From Bradyrhizobium jicamae (GTDB taxonomy: Bacteria; Pseudomonadota; Alphaproteobacteria; Rhizobiales; Xanthobacteraceae), in assembly GCF_001440395.1 (NCBI RefSeq), contig NZ_LLXZ01000205.1, positions 49,685-113,684 on the forward strand: DNA of 64,000 bases. Direction: 5' to 3'. Below the pieces are notes generated by a model, which searched no databases, was not told the DNA's origin, and saw nothing but the letters and a program-made list of their open reading frames with translations. This document shows, one piece after another, positions 33,120 through 42,086 of this stretch. Positions within the stretch are counted from its first letter, which is position 1, and each line of letters opens with the position of its first letter. The translations under genes were made by a program, and so were the position numbers.

Positions 33120-33914
33120 ATGCGCCAGTTCCCGCCCCGCCGTATCGTCTGCCTGACCGAAGAGACCGTCGAGACGCTGTATCTTCTCGGCGAGCAGGAC
33201 CGCATCGTCGGCGTCTCCGGCTATGCGGTACGGCCGCCGCAGGTCCGCCGTGAGAAGCCGCGGGTTGCCGCCTTCATCTCCGCGGACATTCCGAAGATTT
33301 TGGCGCTCGAGCCGGATCTGGTGCTGGCCTTCTCCGACCTGCAGGCGAACATCGTTGCCGATCTGGTGCGCGCAGGGATCGCCATCCACGTCTTCAACCA
33401 GCGCGACATCGCCGGCATCCTCGCGATGATCCGCACGCTCGGCGCCATCGTTGGCGCAGCGGAGCGCGCCGATCAACTCGCGCGCAACTTCGAAGGGCGC
33501 ATCGCACGCATCGCCGCGACACCCCGTCCCTCGCCAAAACCAAAAGTCTATTTCGAGGAATGGGACGATCCCCTGATTTCCGGAATCGGCTGGGTGTCCG
33601 AGCTGATCGAAATCGCCGGCGGCGAGGACGCGCTGCCGAAGCTGCGGCTTCAGCAGGCCGCTAAGGACCGGATCATTTCACCAGACGTGGTGCGCGGCAC
33701 CGCGCCCGACGTGATCCTCGCCTCCTGGTGCGGCAAGAAGGTCGTGCCCGATCGCATCCGCCAGCGTCCGGGCTGGAGCGATATCCCCGCCGTGCGCAGC
33801 AACCGCATTGTCGAGATCAAGTCGACGATCATCCTGCAGCCGGGACCGGCGGCGCTGACGGATGGGCTGGACGCGCTTGTGAAGGCGCTGTGGGGCTCGA
33901 GTCCAGTTTCGTAG
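33120..33914 (+). CDS. BtuF-like substrate-binding protein without signal peptide
   Basis: A 264-residue helical-backbone (class III) binding protein. Blocks are RRIVCLTEETVETLYLLGEQDRIVGVSGY, DIPKILALEPDLVLAFSDLQ, VYFEEWDDPLISGIGWVSELIEIAGG and APDVILASWCGKK. Homologues bind cobalamin or ferric siderophores. There is no N-terminal signal peptide and no partner permease or ATPase nearby. It may be cytosolic, or the true start may be mis-set upstream. Confidence 0.8.
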   Translation: MRQFPPRRIVCLTEETVETLYLLGEQDRIVGVSGYAVRPPQVRREKPRVAAFISADIPKILALEPDLVLAFSDLQANIVADLVRAGIAIHVFNQRDIAGILAMIRTLGAIVGAAERADQLARNFEGRIARIAATPRPSPKPKVYFEEWDDPLISGIGWVSELIEIAGGEDALPKLRLQQAAKDRIISPDVVRGTAPDVILASWCGKKVVPDRIRQRPGWSDIPAVRSNRIVEIKSTIILQPGPAALTDGLDALVKALWGSSPVS

Positions 33915-34000
33915 GGTGGGCAAAGGCGCGCAAGCGCCGTGCCCACCATTTAACGCACGCCGCAAGTGACGGTGGGCACGCTTGGCTTTGCCCACCCTAC
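33911..34000. repeat. GTAGGGTGGGC palindromic repeat, copy 3
   Basis: A 90-nt imperfect palindrome with the same GTAGGGTGGGC / GCCCACCCTAC ends as the copies at 1290 and 5138. It overlaps the last 4 nt of the BtuF-like gene including its stop codon, and separates it from a convergent gene. Confidence 0.85.
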
Positions 34001-34019
34001 GGCAGCTACAATTTCCTGC

Positions 34020-35297
34020 CTACACCCTCTCCACCCCGCACCACTCCGCGATGAACAGCGCGGTCGCTTTCGTCGACTTCCGCAGCGAGTCCAGTTCGAC
34101 ATATTCGTTGAAACCGTGCATCGCCGCGCCCTTGGCGCCGTAGCACAGGCTCGGGATGTTGTAGTTCAAGCCGTAGAACCGCGTGTCCGTCAGCGCGGTG
34201 AACGCGCGGTCGGGCACCACGCCGCCATAGACGGCACCAAACGCCTTTGCGAATGCGGCTTCCGGCTCAGCGGAATTCGTCAGTTCATATCCTTCCGACA
34301 AAAAGCCCGACCATTCCACCTGCGGCGGGTTGTTGGAGAGGAACCGGTGATCGCGCGCGGCCGCCGACACGCAGGCCAGAATCTCCTTCTGGCATTCGGC
34401 GATCGACCAACCCGGCAGCACCGCGATGCGACAATCGACATCGCACCACGCCGGCACGCTGGAAGCCCAGTCGCCGCCCTTGATGATGCCCGGATTGAAG
34501 TTGAGCGGATGGCTGACCGCCTTGAAATGGCGGTCCGCCTTGGCGCGCTCGTTCCAGTCGGCCTCGAGCTTCTGCAGCGCGTGGATCAGATGATAGGCCG
34601 CCATGATCGCGTTGGCGCCCGCGCCGGCCTCGAACACGTGCACCGGGAAGCCGCGCACCTTCAGGCGAAACCAGATCACCCCGACCTGCGAGCGCACCAT
34701 GGTCTCGCCGGTCGGCTCCGGGATGAAACAGGCGTCCGCGCGGTAGCCGCGCTGCAGGGTCGAAAGCGCGCCGACGCCGGTGCTCTCTTCCTCGATCACG
34801 GACTGAAAATGGATGCGTGCTGTCGGCTTAAGCCCCGCGGCCTTGATCGCGTCCAGCGCATAGAGCGCGCCGATGGTGCCGGATTTCATGTCGCAAGCGC
34901 CGCGGCCGTACATCCTGCCGTCCTTGATGGTCGGCGAGAACGGCGGCGTCTCCCACATGTCGAGGGGACCTGCCGGCACGACATCGCAATGGCCCTGCAG
35001 GATCAGCGATTTGCCGGCATTGCTCGCGGGCCTGTAGGTGCCGACCACCGTGCGCGCCCTGGAGAAATCATGCTCGATCGGGCCGAAGCCGCGCAGGTCC
35101 TTCAGATCCTCGACGTCGATATGCCAGTCGTCGACCTCGTAGCCGCGCTGCCGCAGCAGGTCGGCGATCATGTCCTGGCACGGCCCCTCCGCGCCGCGGG
35201 TCGAGGGGATCGCAACGAAATCCCGTGTCGTCGCCAGTTGCGCGTCAAAGCCGGCGTCAACGGCGTCGAGGATTTTTTGTTGCGTATCGGTCGTCAT
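34020..35297 (-). CDS. M20-family ArgE/DapE-type deacylase
   Basis: A 425-residue zinc peptidase-fold enzyme. The metal-binding motifs are LILQGHCDVVPAGP (His/Asp), YGRGACDMKSG (bridging Asp), VIEEESTG (catalytic and metal Glu) and a late GAKGAAMHGFNEYV (His). The central dimerisation domain lies at about residues 215-330. It hydrolyses an N-acyl amino acid or peptide. It resembles acetylornithine deacetylase but is not in an arg operon. Confidence 0.9.
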   Translation of the reverse strand: MTTDTQQKILDAVDAGFDAQLATTRDFVAIPSTRGAEGPCQDMIADLLRQRGYEVDDWHIDVEDLKDLRGFGPIEHDFSRARTVVGTYRPASNAGKSLILQGHCDVVPAGPLDMWETPPFSPTIKDGRMYGRGACDMKSGTIGALYALDAIKAAGLKPTARIHFQSVIEEESTGVGALSTLQRGYRADACFIPEPTGETMVRSQVGVIWFRLKVRGFPVHVFEAGAGANAIMAAYHLIHALQKLEADWNERAKADRHFKAVSHPLNFNPGIIKGGDWASSVPAWCDVDCRIAVLPGWSIAECQKEILACVSAAARDHRFLSNNPPQVEWSGFLSEGYELTNSAEPEAAFAKAFGAVYGGVVPDRAFTALTDTRFYGLNYNIPSLCYGAKGAAMHGFNEYVELDSLRKSTKATALFIAEWCGVERV

Positions 35298-35344
35298 GCG
35301 GCGGCTCCAGTCGCGAATTCGGGAGCGGCCACCCTACCCCGATC

Positions 35345-36082
35345 TCAGCCGCCGGCGTAATGCGCAAAATGCGCATCCCGCAATGCATCTTCGAGCAGGC
35401 GGCCTTCTGAATAGGCACCGAGCGACGCCGGGCGCTCGACTCCGTCGAGTAGTCGCGGACAGGGTTCCGGCCGCCCCAGCACCGTGCGCACCGGAATCCG
35501 TTCGGCATAGATGGGAAGTTCGTAGTCCTCATCGTCGTCGGCGACGCCCTTCGACCTGATCTTGGCGGACGCCTGCTCGATCTCCATCGCGATGACGGAT
35601 GTCGCCTTGATCTCCTGAACCGTGCTTTGTCGCAGGCTCGCGGTACGCTCCGGAAAGAAGCGGTCCACCATGGCGACCAGCGCGCGCTCCTTCTCGATCG
35701 CGTCGGTGACGAGATAGGCGGTGCCGAACGCCATCACGGCGCGGTAATCTGCCGAATGGTTGAAGCCGCAGCGGGCCAGCACCAGGCTGTCGAGATGCGC
35801 AACCGTGAGGCAGACCCGCTCGCCGCCCGTCTGGTTGCGCAGCATGCGGCTGGCGCTGCTGCCGTGCCAATACAATTTGCTGCCCTCCCGCCAGAAGAAG
35901 GTCGGCGTGCAATAGGGCTGGCCGTCGATCACATAGGAGACGTGGCACAGCATCGACGCGTCGAGCAGGCGATGGACGGTGGCGTGGTCGTAGAAGCCGC
36001 GATCGTGACGCCGCTTCACCTGGTTTCGCGGCGATAGCGGATAAGCGTCGGTGGTCACGGCGTCGGTCACGGCAGTCCTCAT
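35345..36082 (-). CDS. Pyridoxamine 5'-phosphate oxidase-like flavin protein
   Basis: A 245-residue protein of the PNPOx split-barrel family (flavin-nucleotide binding type). Blocks are QVKRRHDRGFYDHATVHRLL, MLCHVSYVIDGQPYCTPTFFWREGSKLYWHGS and GERVCLTVAHLDSLVLAR. It may bind FMN or F420-like cofactor or heme. It is divergent from an adjacent MocR-type regulator with only 62 nt between starts, a layout typical of MocR targets. Confidence 0.87.
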   Translation of the reverse strand: MRTAVTDAVTTDAYPLSPRNQVKRRHDRGFYDHATVHRLLDASMLCHVSYVIDGQPYCTPTFFWREGSKLYWHGSSASRMLRNQTGGERVCLTVAHLDSLVLARCGFNHSADYRAVMAFGTAYLVTDAIEKERALVAMVDRFFPERTASLRQSTVQEIKATSVIAMEIEQASAKIRSKGVADDDEDYELPIYAERIPVRTVLGRPEPCPRLLDGVERPASLGAYSEGRLLEDALRDAHFAHYAGG

Positions 36083-36114
36083 CCCATTGAGTGCGGTCGT
36101 TGACAGTTGTACCG

Positions 36115-36142
36115 GCCAATTTGGTCTGCGATAGTGCCAATT
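36115..36142. promoter_or_regulatory. Direct GCCAATT repeats in a divergent MocR promoter
   Basis: GCCAATT occurs at 36115-36121 and again at 36136-36142, a 21-nt period (two helical turns). MocR-family regulators such as PdxR bind direct repeats next to their own and the divergent target gene. The second copy ends 2 nt before the regulator ATG. Confidence 0.4.
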
Positions 36143-36144
36143 AC

Positions 36145-37638
36145 ATGCGAAAAATTCCGACCAATTCTTCGCCGTCCCCCCGTAAGGCCGAGCTCGCGCT
36201 CGATCTCTCGGGTGCGCACGTGACGCCGGGCGCCTCGTCCCAGCATCGGCTCTATCAGGCGCTGTGCCACGCCATCACCGGCGGGATCGCAAAGCCCGGC
36301 GAGCCGCTGCCGCCGTCGCGCACGCTGGCCAAGCAGACCGGTTTTCGCCGCAACGCCGTCACATCGGCCTATGAGCGGCTGATCGCCGACGGTTTTGCGG
36401 TGGCGACCACAGGCTCCGGCACCTTCGTCGCCGCGCGCATCCCCGCCCCTGCCAGCGAGCCGCGCAAGACCAAGATCGCAATCGAGTCGCAGCAGCAGGG
36501 CCCGCTGGCACTCGGCTGCACAGATATTGACGAGCGGGCGCTGCAGCGCTTCCGGGCGTTTGCGGGCCGGCGCATGCGCGCCTTCGGCGCCGAGCACCTT
36601 CACTATGGCGACCCCCGCGGCAGCCATGAACTGCGCGCCGCCATTGCCGATCACCTGCTGTCGGCGCGCGGGCTGCGCTGCGATCCGGACCAGATCATGC
36701 TGACCTCGGGAACGCAGCATGGCTTACGGATCGTGCTCAGCGCGATCCTCAAGCCCGGCGATCAGATCTGGTGCGAGGATCCCGGCTATCCCGCCGCAAG
36801 ACGAGCGATCGGGCATTGCGGCCTGCGTCCCGCCGCCGTGCCGGTCGACGCATCAGGCATGATCGTGGCTAAAGGCCGGGCCCTCGCGCCTTCAGCCGGC
36901 GCAGCCTACGTAACCCCGTCACACCAGTTCCCCCTGGGCGTGCAGATGTCGATGACAAGGCGGCTCGAACTGCTCGACTGGGCCAGGGATGCCGGCGCCT
37001 TCGTGATCGAGGACGATTACGACAGCGAGTTTCGCTACGACGGCGCGCCATTGCTGTCGCTCGCCGGCATCGATCACCTCTCGCGCGTCATCTACATGGG
37101 CACGTTTGCCAAGACCTTGTTTCCGGGATTGCGCATCGGCTATTGCGCGCTGCCCGAGCGGTTGGTCGGACCGGTGACGACGGCCCGCGCCGCGCTCGAC
37201 CGCTTTCCCGGCACGCTGCTCGAAGGCGCGGTGGCGGACATGCTGAATTCCGGCGCCTTCGCCGCCAACCTGCGCAAGGTGCGCGGGATCTACCGCGAGG
37301 CACGCGACGTGCTGGCCTCGACGCTGTCAGCGGCATCGCAGGGACAGCTCTCGGTGCCGGTGCCCTCGCAGGGCCTGCACCTGGTCGCGCGGTTCGATCC
37401 CTCGACCGATCCGCTGGTTGCCGCCAAGGCAAAGGCGGAGGCCGGTGTCGCGGGCTGGCTGCTGGCGGAGACCTATTTTCGTGCCCGCCCGCTGCCGGGC
37501 TTTGTATTGGGATTTGCCGGCCACAAGCTACCGCAGCTAATTGCCTCGGCCGAGCGGCTGGCAAAGTCATCGCTGGCCGCGTTGCAGGCAGATCGCAAGG
37601 CCCGTGGAACCGGCGGCAGACGGAAGGCCACAAGCTGA
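36145..37638 (+). CDS. MocR-type regulator (GntR HTH plus aminotransferase domain)
   Basis: A 497-residue fusion. An N-terminal GntR winged helix (about residues 35-105, LYQALCHAITGGIAKPGEPLPPSRTLAKQTGF) is followed by a class I aminotransferase fold (about 140-490) with GTQHGLRIV, EDPGYPAARRA and VIEDDYDSEFRYDG. The PLP-binding Lys is in GTFAKTLFPGLRIGY, near residue 323. MocR proteins bind PLP and regulate vitamin B6, GABA or taurine genes. A further upstream GTG is rejected because it would invade the divergent promoter. Confidence 0.9.
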   Translation: MRKIPTNSSPSPRKAELALDLSGAHVTPGASSQHRLYQALCHAITGGIAKPGEPLPPSRTLAKQTGFRRNAVTSAYERLIADGFAVATTGSGTFVAARIPAPASEPRKTKIAIESQQQGPLALGCTDIDERALQRFRAFAGRRMRAFGAEHLHYGDPRGSHELRAAIADHLLSARGLRCDPDQIMLTSGTQHGLRIVLSAILKPGDQIWCEDPGYPAARRAIGHCGLRPAAVPVDASGMIVAKGRALAPSAGAAYVTPSHQFPLGVQMSMTRRLELLDWARDAGAFVIEDDYDSEFRYDGAPLLSLAGIDHLSRVIYMGTFAKTLFPGLRIGYCALPERLVGPVTTARAALDRFPGTLLEGAVADMLNSGAFAANLRKVRGIYREARDVLASTLSAASQGQLSVPVPSQGLHLVARFDPSTDPLVAAKAKAEAGVAGWLLAETYFRARPLPGFVLGFAGHKLPQLIASAERLAKSSLAALQADRKARGTGGRRKATS

Positions 37639-37721
37639 CTGCGCCGACCGGCGCTCTATCAGAATCGTCGCCGCGTCACTAAGCTCGATGCCTGAATCAA
37701 CTTTTACGGCGGAAATACCGG

Positions 37722-37874
37722 ATGCCCGGCAATCGCAACGTTCTCTATCTCATCATCGGCGTGTTGATCGTCGCCGTTGGCGTGCTCGGCTACAATCTCT
37801 ATCAAGCCAAGCAGGAACCCGAGGGCCTGCAGATCAATGTCGGCCCCGATGGACTGAAGATCAAGACCAAGTGA
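37722..37874 (+). CDS. Small single-helix membrane protein (50 aa)
   Basis: The protein starts MPGNRNVLYLIIGVLIVAVG and ends GPDGLKIKTK. One hydrophobic helix (about residues 8-26) is followed by a hydrophilic tail. It lies directly upstream of the next small periplasmic gene, whose ribosome-binding site overlaps its stop codon, so the two form an operon. No family is named. Confidence 0.65.
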   Translation: MPGNRNVLYLIIGVLIVAVGVLGYNLYQAKQEPEGLQINVGPDGLKIKTK

Positions 37875-37885
37875 GGAAGACCGAT

Positions 37886-38122
37886 TTGACGCCGATGAAA
37901 GCCGCCGCCCTCGTTCTGCTGTTGCTCGCCACCCCTGCGCTCGCTCAAGCGGTCTCACGCGAGCAGGACATCGTCGACCTCAGACTCGGCCAGCGCGTCC
38001 TGGTCGATGACGGATCGTGCCCGGCGGGACAGATCAAGGAAGTCCAAGGTTCGCAGATGACGACGTCAGGCGTCGTGCGCACGCGCAAGTGCATTCAGCG
38101 GCTGGGGACCAAGAAGCGCTAG
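37886..38122 (+). CDS. Small periplasmic conserved protein (78 aa)
   Basis: A signal peptide (MTPMKAAALVLLLLATPALAQA) precedes a mature domain with QDIVDLRLGQRVLVDDGSCP, then GQIKEVQGSQMTTSGVVRTR and KC, containing two cysteines. The TTG at 37886 fits GAGG 9 nt upstream better than the ATG at 37895. Similar small proteins with the RVxVDDGSCPxGQIK core occur widely in bradyrhizobia. Function is unknown. Confidence 0.72.
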   Translation: MTPMKAAALVLLLLATPALAQAVSREQDIVDLRLGQRVLVDDGSCPAGQIKEVQGSQMTTSGVVRTRKCIQRLGTKKR

Positions 38123-38139
38123 CGGCGCGCTGCGAGGCG

Positions 38140-38589
38140 CTAGAACATGCCGTTGGTGTTGGCGGCCTTCTCCGGCACTTCCTGGATGACGTCCCAGTGC
38201 TCGACGATCTTGCCGTTCTCGAGCCTGAAAATGTCGACGATGGCGCGGCCACGCGTGCCCTTCTCTCGCACGCTATGGACGTGGAGGATCACGTAGTCGC
38301 CATCAGCGAAAACCCGCTTGATCTCGCTGCGGGAGTCCGGAAATTTTTCCTTGAGGAAGCCGAGGAAGGTCTTGAACCCTTCGATGCCATCGGGCGCCGT
38401 CGGATTGTGCTGGATGTAATGCGGCCCGAAATACTTCGCGGCGGCGTCGAAATCCTTCCGGTTGAGTGCCGCATCGTAGAATTCGAGCACCGCCTTCTTG
38501 TTGGCTTCCTCGCTGGCCGGCTCGGCGGCTGAAGCCGGAGACACAACGAACGGCAATATGCCGATGAGGCCGATGATGATGGATCGCAT
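38140..38589 (-). CDS. Exported SnoaL/NTF2-like protein
   Basis: A 149-residue protein with a signal peptide (SIIIGLIGILPFVVSPASAA) and a SnoaL-type NTF2 fold. Blocks are AVLEFYDAALNRKDFDAAAKYFG, YIQHNPTAPDGIEGFKTFLGF and GRAIVDIFRLENGKIVEHWDVIQ. Homologues are polyketide-cyclase-like proteins of unknown substrate. It lies downstream of the frameshifted serine hydrolase on the same strand. Confidence 0.85.
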   Translation of the reverse strand: MRSIIIGLIGILPFVVSPASAAEPASEEANKKAVLEFYDAALNRKDFDAAAKYFGPHYIQHNPTAPDGIEGFKTFLGFLKEKFPDSRSEIKRVFADGDYVILHVHSVREKGTRGRAIVDIFRLENGKIVEHWDVIQEVPEKAANTNGMF

Positions 38590-38630
38590 GGTCTTCCCCT
38601 TGTGCTATCTGTTTCGATGTTGAGCTCGAC

Positions 38631-39858
38631 TTACCAACTTCCGTATTTGGCGACGACCCCGCGCCACAGCGCATCGCGCTCGCGCGCGAGCGGCTCCTTC
38701 CCCACGCTGGCGTTCTTCGCCGCCGCGGTAATGACCATCACCAGCTTGAGTTCGGGATCGACGAAAATCGATTGCCCGTAGACGCCGAGCAGCGCGAACC
38801 GGCGCTTCTCGCCTGGAAACAGCCAGAACTGGTAGCCATAGCCGAAATACGGTGTCGCCTTGCGCGGTGCGAACGCCTCGGGCTGCTCGATGCCAGTCGG
38901 TGGCATCGAGCAGATAATCCTTCGGCACGATCCGTCTCTCGCCCAGGGCGCCGTCATTCGCCAGCAATATGCCAAGCCGCCCGTAGTCGCGCAGGACCGC
39001 ATTGAAGCTCCCCGAGCCGACTTCGGTGCCGTCCTTGATCCTGACCCAGGTCGCATCGGCCTCCGCACCCATCGGCTGCCACAGTCGCGTCGTCAGATAT
39101 TCGCTCACCGAGGTGCCGGTCACCGCGCGCAGCAGCAGCGTCAGCGCCACGGTCTGATTGGAGGCATAGTGAAAGCGGCTCCCCTGCTCGACCTCGCGCG
39201 TCGTGAAGGCGCGCAGCGCCGCGACCGAGTCCTGCGTCAGGCGAATCCTGTTGAACTTGGCCAGATCGTCCTTGCCGTCATAGCTTTCCTGGAACGGCAC
39301 ACCGGACGCCATCCGCAACATGTTGCGTATCGTCGTCTCGCCGTAGGGATTGCCGGCAAGCCCAGGCACGTATTTGGCGATGGTGTCGTCGAGCGTGGCG
39401 ATCTTCTTTTCGGCCAGCGCCATCCCCACGGCAAGGCTGACAATGGACTTCGCCATAGAATGCGAAACGAGACGATGGTCCGCATTGCGATTATACTGAT
39501 AGCGTTCAGTCAGCAGTTCGCCGTCCTTGATCAGCAGAAAGCCGGTGACGCGCTGACGGTTGAGAAAGTCGTCAAGCGTGTGGGTCTGCTGTTCGAACCG
39601 ATACTCGACCTTCGGCTCAGTGGAGGTTTTCCGTAAGGGGAGCGGAGAAGCCGCCTTCTTCAGCGTGTAGTGCGGCAGGATGCTGTCGAGGTGGCTGAAC
39701 GACCCGACCCGGACGCGCTCGTCATAGAACCAGTTGGCGGGCGAGCCGATCGGATAGCCGGCCGCCTTTCCCAACAGCTCCTCATCGGGCGCAGCAGCGG
39801 CCGGCATGCCCAGCACGACAAGTATCGCGCATGAGAGCAGGATACGTCCCGGCTGCAT
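38631..39858 (-). pseudogene. Serine hydrolase (beta-lactamase/class C family), frameshifted
   Basis: The first part runs from a signal peptide (GRILLSCAILVVLGMPAAAA) through the SxxK motif (SHSMAKSIV) and the YxN motif (FHYASNQT). Near 38886 the frame breaks. The remaining third (QPEAFAPRKATPYFGYGYQF continuing to VVAKYGSW) is intact in the next frame, with one extra base on the minus strand after TGGCATCGA. With one base removed the protein would be about 408 residues, a normal family length. It is either a pseudogene or a sequencing error. If read through, it would act on beta-lactams, esters or peptidoglycan peptides in the periplasm. Confidence 0.85.
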
Positions 39859-39958
39859 TGACAGGCCCCGCACAGATCATCGACCGGCCATTGCTTACAA
39901 TGGCCGTTATCGGTGTGTCGAGACTGAGGGAATTGCAGGAGACTAAGTAACGCCGGCG

Positions 39959-40357
39959 TTACTGGTTCGGCGCCGGCTCGAACATGCATTGCAGCGTCGG
40001 CTTGGCGATCTTGGTGAAGGTTGGACCGATCTGGGCTTGCTTCGACGCCGGGACCCATGCGGTCTCGATCGTCGGCACTCCGGTCTCGCTGATGCCGCGC
40101 AGCAATGCTTCGCGCAAATCGGCATCTTCCACGGTCGCGGCGGCGTAATCATGCAGACAGCCGCAGACGCTTTCAGGGTGCGCCCAGCGTCCGACCATAT
40201 GCGGCGCGCACGTCCGCACGAACTCGCCGCGCGGGTCGGGCACCTTGAAGAGCGAACGGAACGAAGTCTGCGGCGGCTGAAACTGGACCTGAGCTTGCGC
40301 CGCGCCGCCGAGAAGGAGGGACGTCAGAACTACGGCAGAAGAGATGCGTACCAACAT
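39959..40357 (-). CDS. Secreted hypothetical protein (132 aa)
   Basis: A signal peptide (MLVRISSAVVLTSLLLGGAAQAQ) is followed by a roughly 110-residue mature part with four cysteines (RTCAP, SVCGCLHDYA, LQCMF), which suggests a disulfide-stabilised periplasmic protein. The VCGCLHDYA block is notable. The family is not recognised. An upstream small secreted ORF (40402-40566) lies in the same direction. Confidence 0.72.
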   Translation of the reverse strand: MLVRISSAVVLTSLLLGGAAQAQVQFQPPQTSFRSLFKVPDPRGEFVRTCAPHMVGRWAHPESVCGCLHDYAAATVEDADLREALLRGISETGVPTIETAWVPASKQAQIGPTFTKIAKPTLQCMFEPAPNQ

Positions 40358-40401
40358 GCAGGGCCTTTATCCGCGATCTCGTTGCAACGGATACGCCACA
40401 C

Positions 40402-40566
40402 TTACTTGGCGGCCACAACCATCATCGGCTGGGCAGCCGCTGTCGCAACCGGCGAGCCGCTGTAGGCAAAAGTGCCGACGCCCGGCAGGGCCTGATCCGA
40501 GGAACCAGCCATCGAGGGGCTCGCCAGAACGAAGGCAAACGCGAGGATGAAGCTAAGGTTCCACAT
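40402..40566 (-). CDS. Small secreted protein (54 aa)
   Basis: The frame reads MWNLSFILAFAFVLASPSMA (a clear signal peptide), followed by a roughly 34-residue tail ending AAAQPMMVVAAK. CGGAGA lies about 10 nt upstream. It is Ala/Gly/Ser-rich, without cysteines. It is probably real given the signal peptide, but no family is known. Confidence 0.5.
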   Translation of the reverse strand: MWNLSFILAFAFVLASPSMAGSSDQALPGVGTFAYSGSPVATAAAQPMMVVAAK

Positions 40567-40948
40567 CTAAACTGTCTCCGGTTGTCGGTGGCCGCCGCCG
40601 CCGTCTCGTCGCCAATCTGATACAAGCGGGCCGTTTCCGGACCTCTGCGCCAAAAACGAAAAATGGTTTCGTGACACAGGAGAATTGTTTCGTCGCCGCC
40701 GCCGGACGAAACATTGGCGGAAAAAATCCAATGAATTCAGGCGGGGCGCCCTCGCCTCGGATGTTCCGGCTGAACGCCGCCAGCCGGCCAATCGGGCCGC
40801 TTTGGCCTTCGTCCAGTGGACGAGGACCGCCTCGTTAACAGGCTTTATCGGATGAACCGAAGCTTCGGTCCGGCCGACTCAACCGGACACCGTGCAACTT
40901 TGCGCGGGCTCGTGCGTTTCGACCCTTCCTCAACAAAGGACAGCAGTC
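40567..40948. other. Intergenic region with a perfect palindrome
   Basis: 382 nt without a convincing gene. It contains the 14-nt perfect palindrome ACCGAAGCTTCGGT (40856-40869) and AT-rich stretches (AAAAACGAAAAATGG, GGAAAAAATCC) that may carry the divergent promoters of the flanking small genes. Confidence 0.5.
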
Positions 40949-41239
40949 GTGGGCCATCGCAACACCGATGTTGGCAATGACACCCCGACCCGCAAACCCG
41001 GCCAGCCGGTTGTTGGAAATTTGTCCGGGAGTAACTCGCGGATCGATCCTTCCCTCAAGCGCCAGGAAAAAGCCTCACAGCATCCCGCGGGCGTTTGTGG
41101 TGCGATGTCGCAGCAAGGCGGCGAGTTCCGCGGCAATGTCTCGGCGCCGCAGAAATTCGTGCATCTGGTCGGTTGCCGCGACCGCAAGGTCGCACCCGAC
41201 CCGGAGGTCCGCCAATATCCCAATCCGCTCAAACGGTAA
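40949..41239 (+). CDS. Hydrophilic hypothetical protein (96 aa)
   Basis: A GTG start with AAAGGA about 8 nt upstream is preferred over the longer open frame. The protein is hydrophilic (GHRNTDVGNDTPTRKPGQP) and predicted largely disordered, with two cysteines (GVCGAMSQ, LVGCRDRK). The family is not recognised. Confidence 0.5.
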   Translation: MGHRNTDVGNDTPTRKPGQPVVGNLSGSNSRIDPSLKRQEKASQHPAGVCGAMSQQGGEFRGNVSAPQKFVHLVGCRDRKVAPDPEVRQYPNPLKR

Positions 41240-41272
41240 GGCCCTCATCCCGGATCCGGGATGGCATCGGAC

Positions 41273-41821
41273 TTACTGGATGAATTCACCGCATTTCTGA
41301 ACCGCGGCCTCCGTCGCCCCCCAGGGCATGATCGGCACCGAGGAGGTCGAATTTTTGGGTGAACCTTCGATCAGCCTGTCCGAATAAACCATGTAGACCA
41401 GCACGTTGCGCTTGGCATCGCAGCCGCGAACGATCTGCATCTTCTTGAAGAACAGCGAGCGGCGCTGGCGAAACATGTCGTCGCCCTGCTCCAGCTTGTG
41501 CTTGAACTTGACGGGGCCGATCTGGCGGCAGGCCAGCGAGATGTCCGAGACCTCCTCGGCAAGCCCGAGCCAGCCCTTGAAGCCGCCCTTTTCCGGCACC
41601 GTGAAGTGACAGGCCACCCCTTCGACTTCAGGGTCGTCGACGGCGTATGTCGCGAGCTTGTCGTTCGGGCTCAGCCATTTGAACACCGTCGAGCGGCGAA
41701 AAATCAGGTCGGGCTCATCAGCGGCCGACGCCGGGGACGCCTGCCACACTGTCAGCGCCAACACCACCAAGGCCAGAATTTCCCACTTCTTGTCACACTT
41801 AACGACGGCCTTGGATGTCAT
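41273..41821 (-). CDS. creA: CreA family protein
   Basis: A 182-residue exported protein. An N-terminal hydrophobic segment (KWEILALVVLALTVWQASPASAA) is followed by the CreA domain: TYAVDDPEVEGVACHFTVPEKGGFKGWLGLAEE, ISLACRQIGPVKF and NVLVYMVYSDRLIEGSPKNS. CreA is a periplasmic protein of unknown function, found beside the creBCD regulators in E. coli but standing alone here. Confidence 0.9.
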   Translation of the reverse strand: MTSKAVVKCDKKWEILALVVLALTVWQASPASAADEPDLIFRRSTVFKWLSPNDKLATYAVDDPEVEGVACHFTVPEKGGFKGWLGLAEEVSDISLACRQIGPVKFKHKLEQGDDMFRQRRSLFFKKMQIVRGCDAKRNVLVYMVYSDRLIEGSPKNSTSSVPIMPWGATEAAVQKCGEFIQ

Positions 41822-42086
41822 TGATATCTCCGCTGAAGGGCACGTCGCCTATGTAGTGCTGCAATGCCGAACAGGAAGACCGCTGGCGGGCCTGGAGGCC
41901 TTAGTAGCGCCGCACCGAAGGCGTCAGATTGACCCAAGCGCCGGTTAACGGAATGTGAGGCTTTTTTGCTACGATCAGGGCGAAAAGCGCTGAAATTAGA
42001 AGGCCTACGCTGGTGAACGCTTTTCGCCTCTGCGACAACAAACGGATTGGCAAGACGGTAGATTCGAGTAGCTAGATTTGAGGATT

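Noticed and set aside
36109..36135. TTGACA as a -35 element for the MocR gene
   Set aside because: The nearest -10-like hexamer (GATAGT) is about 24 nt away, too far for a standard promoter.
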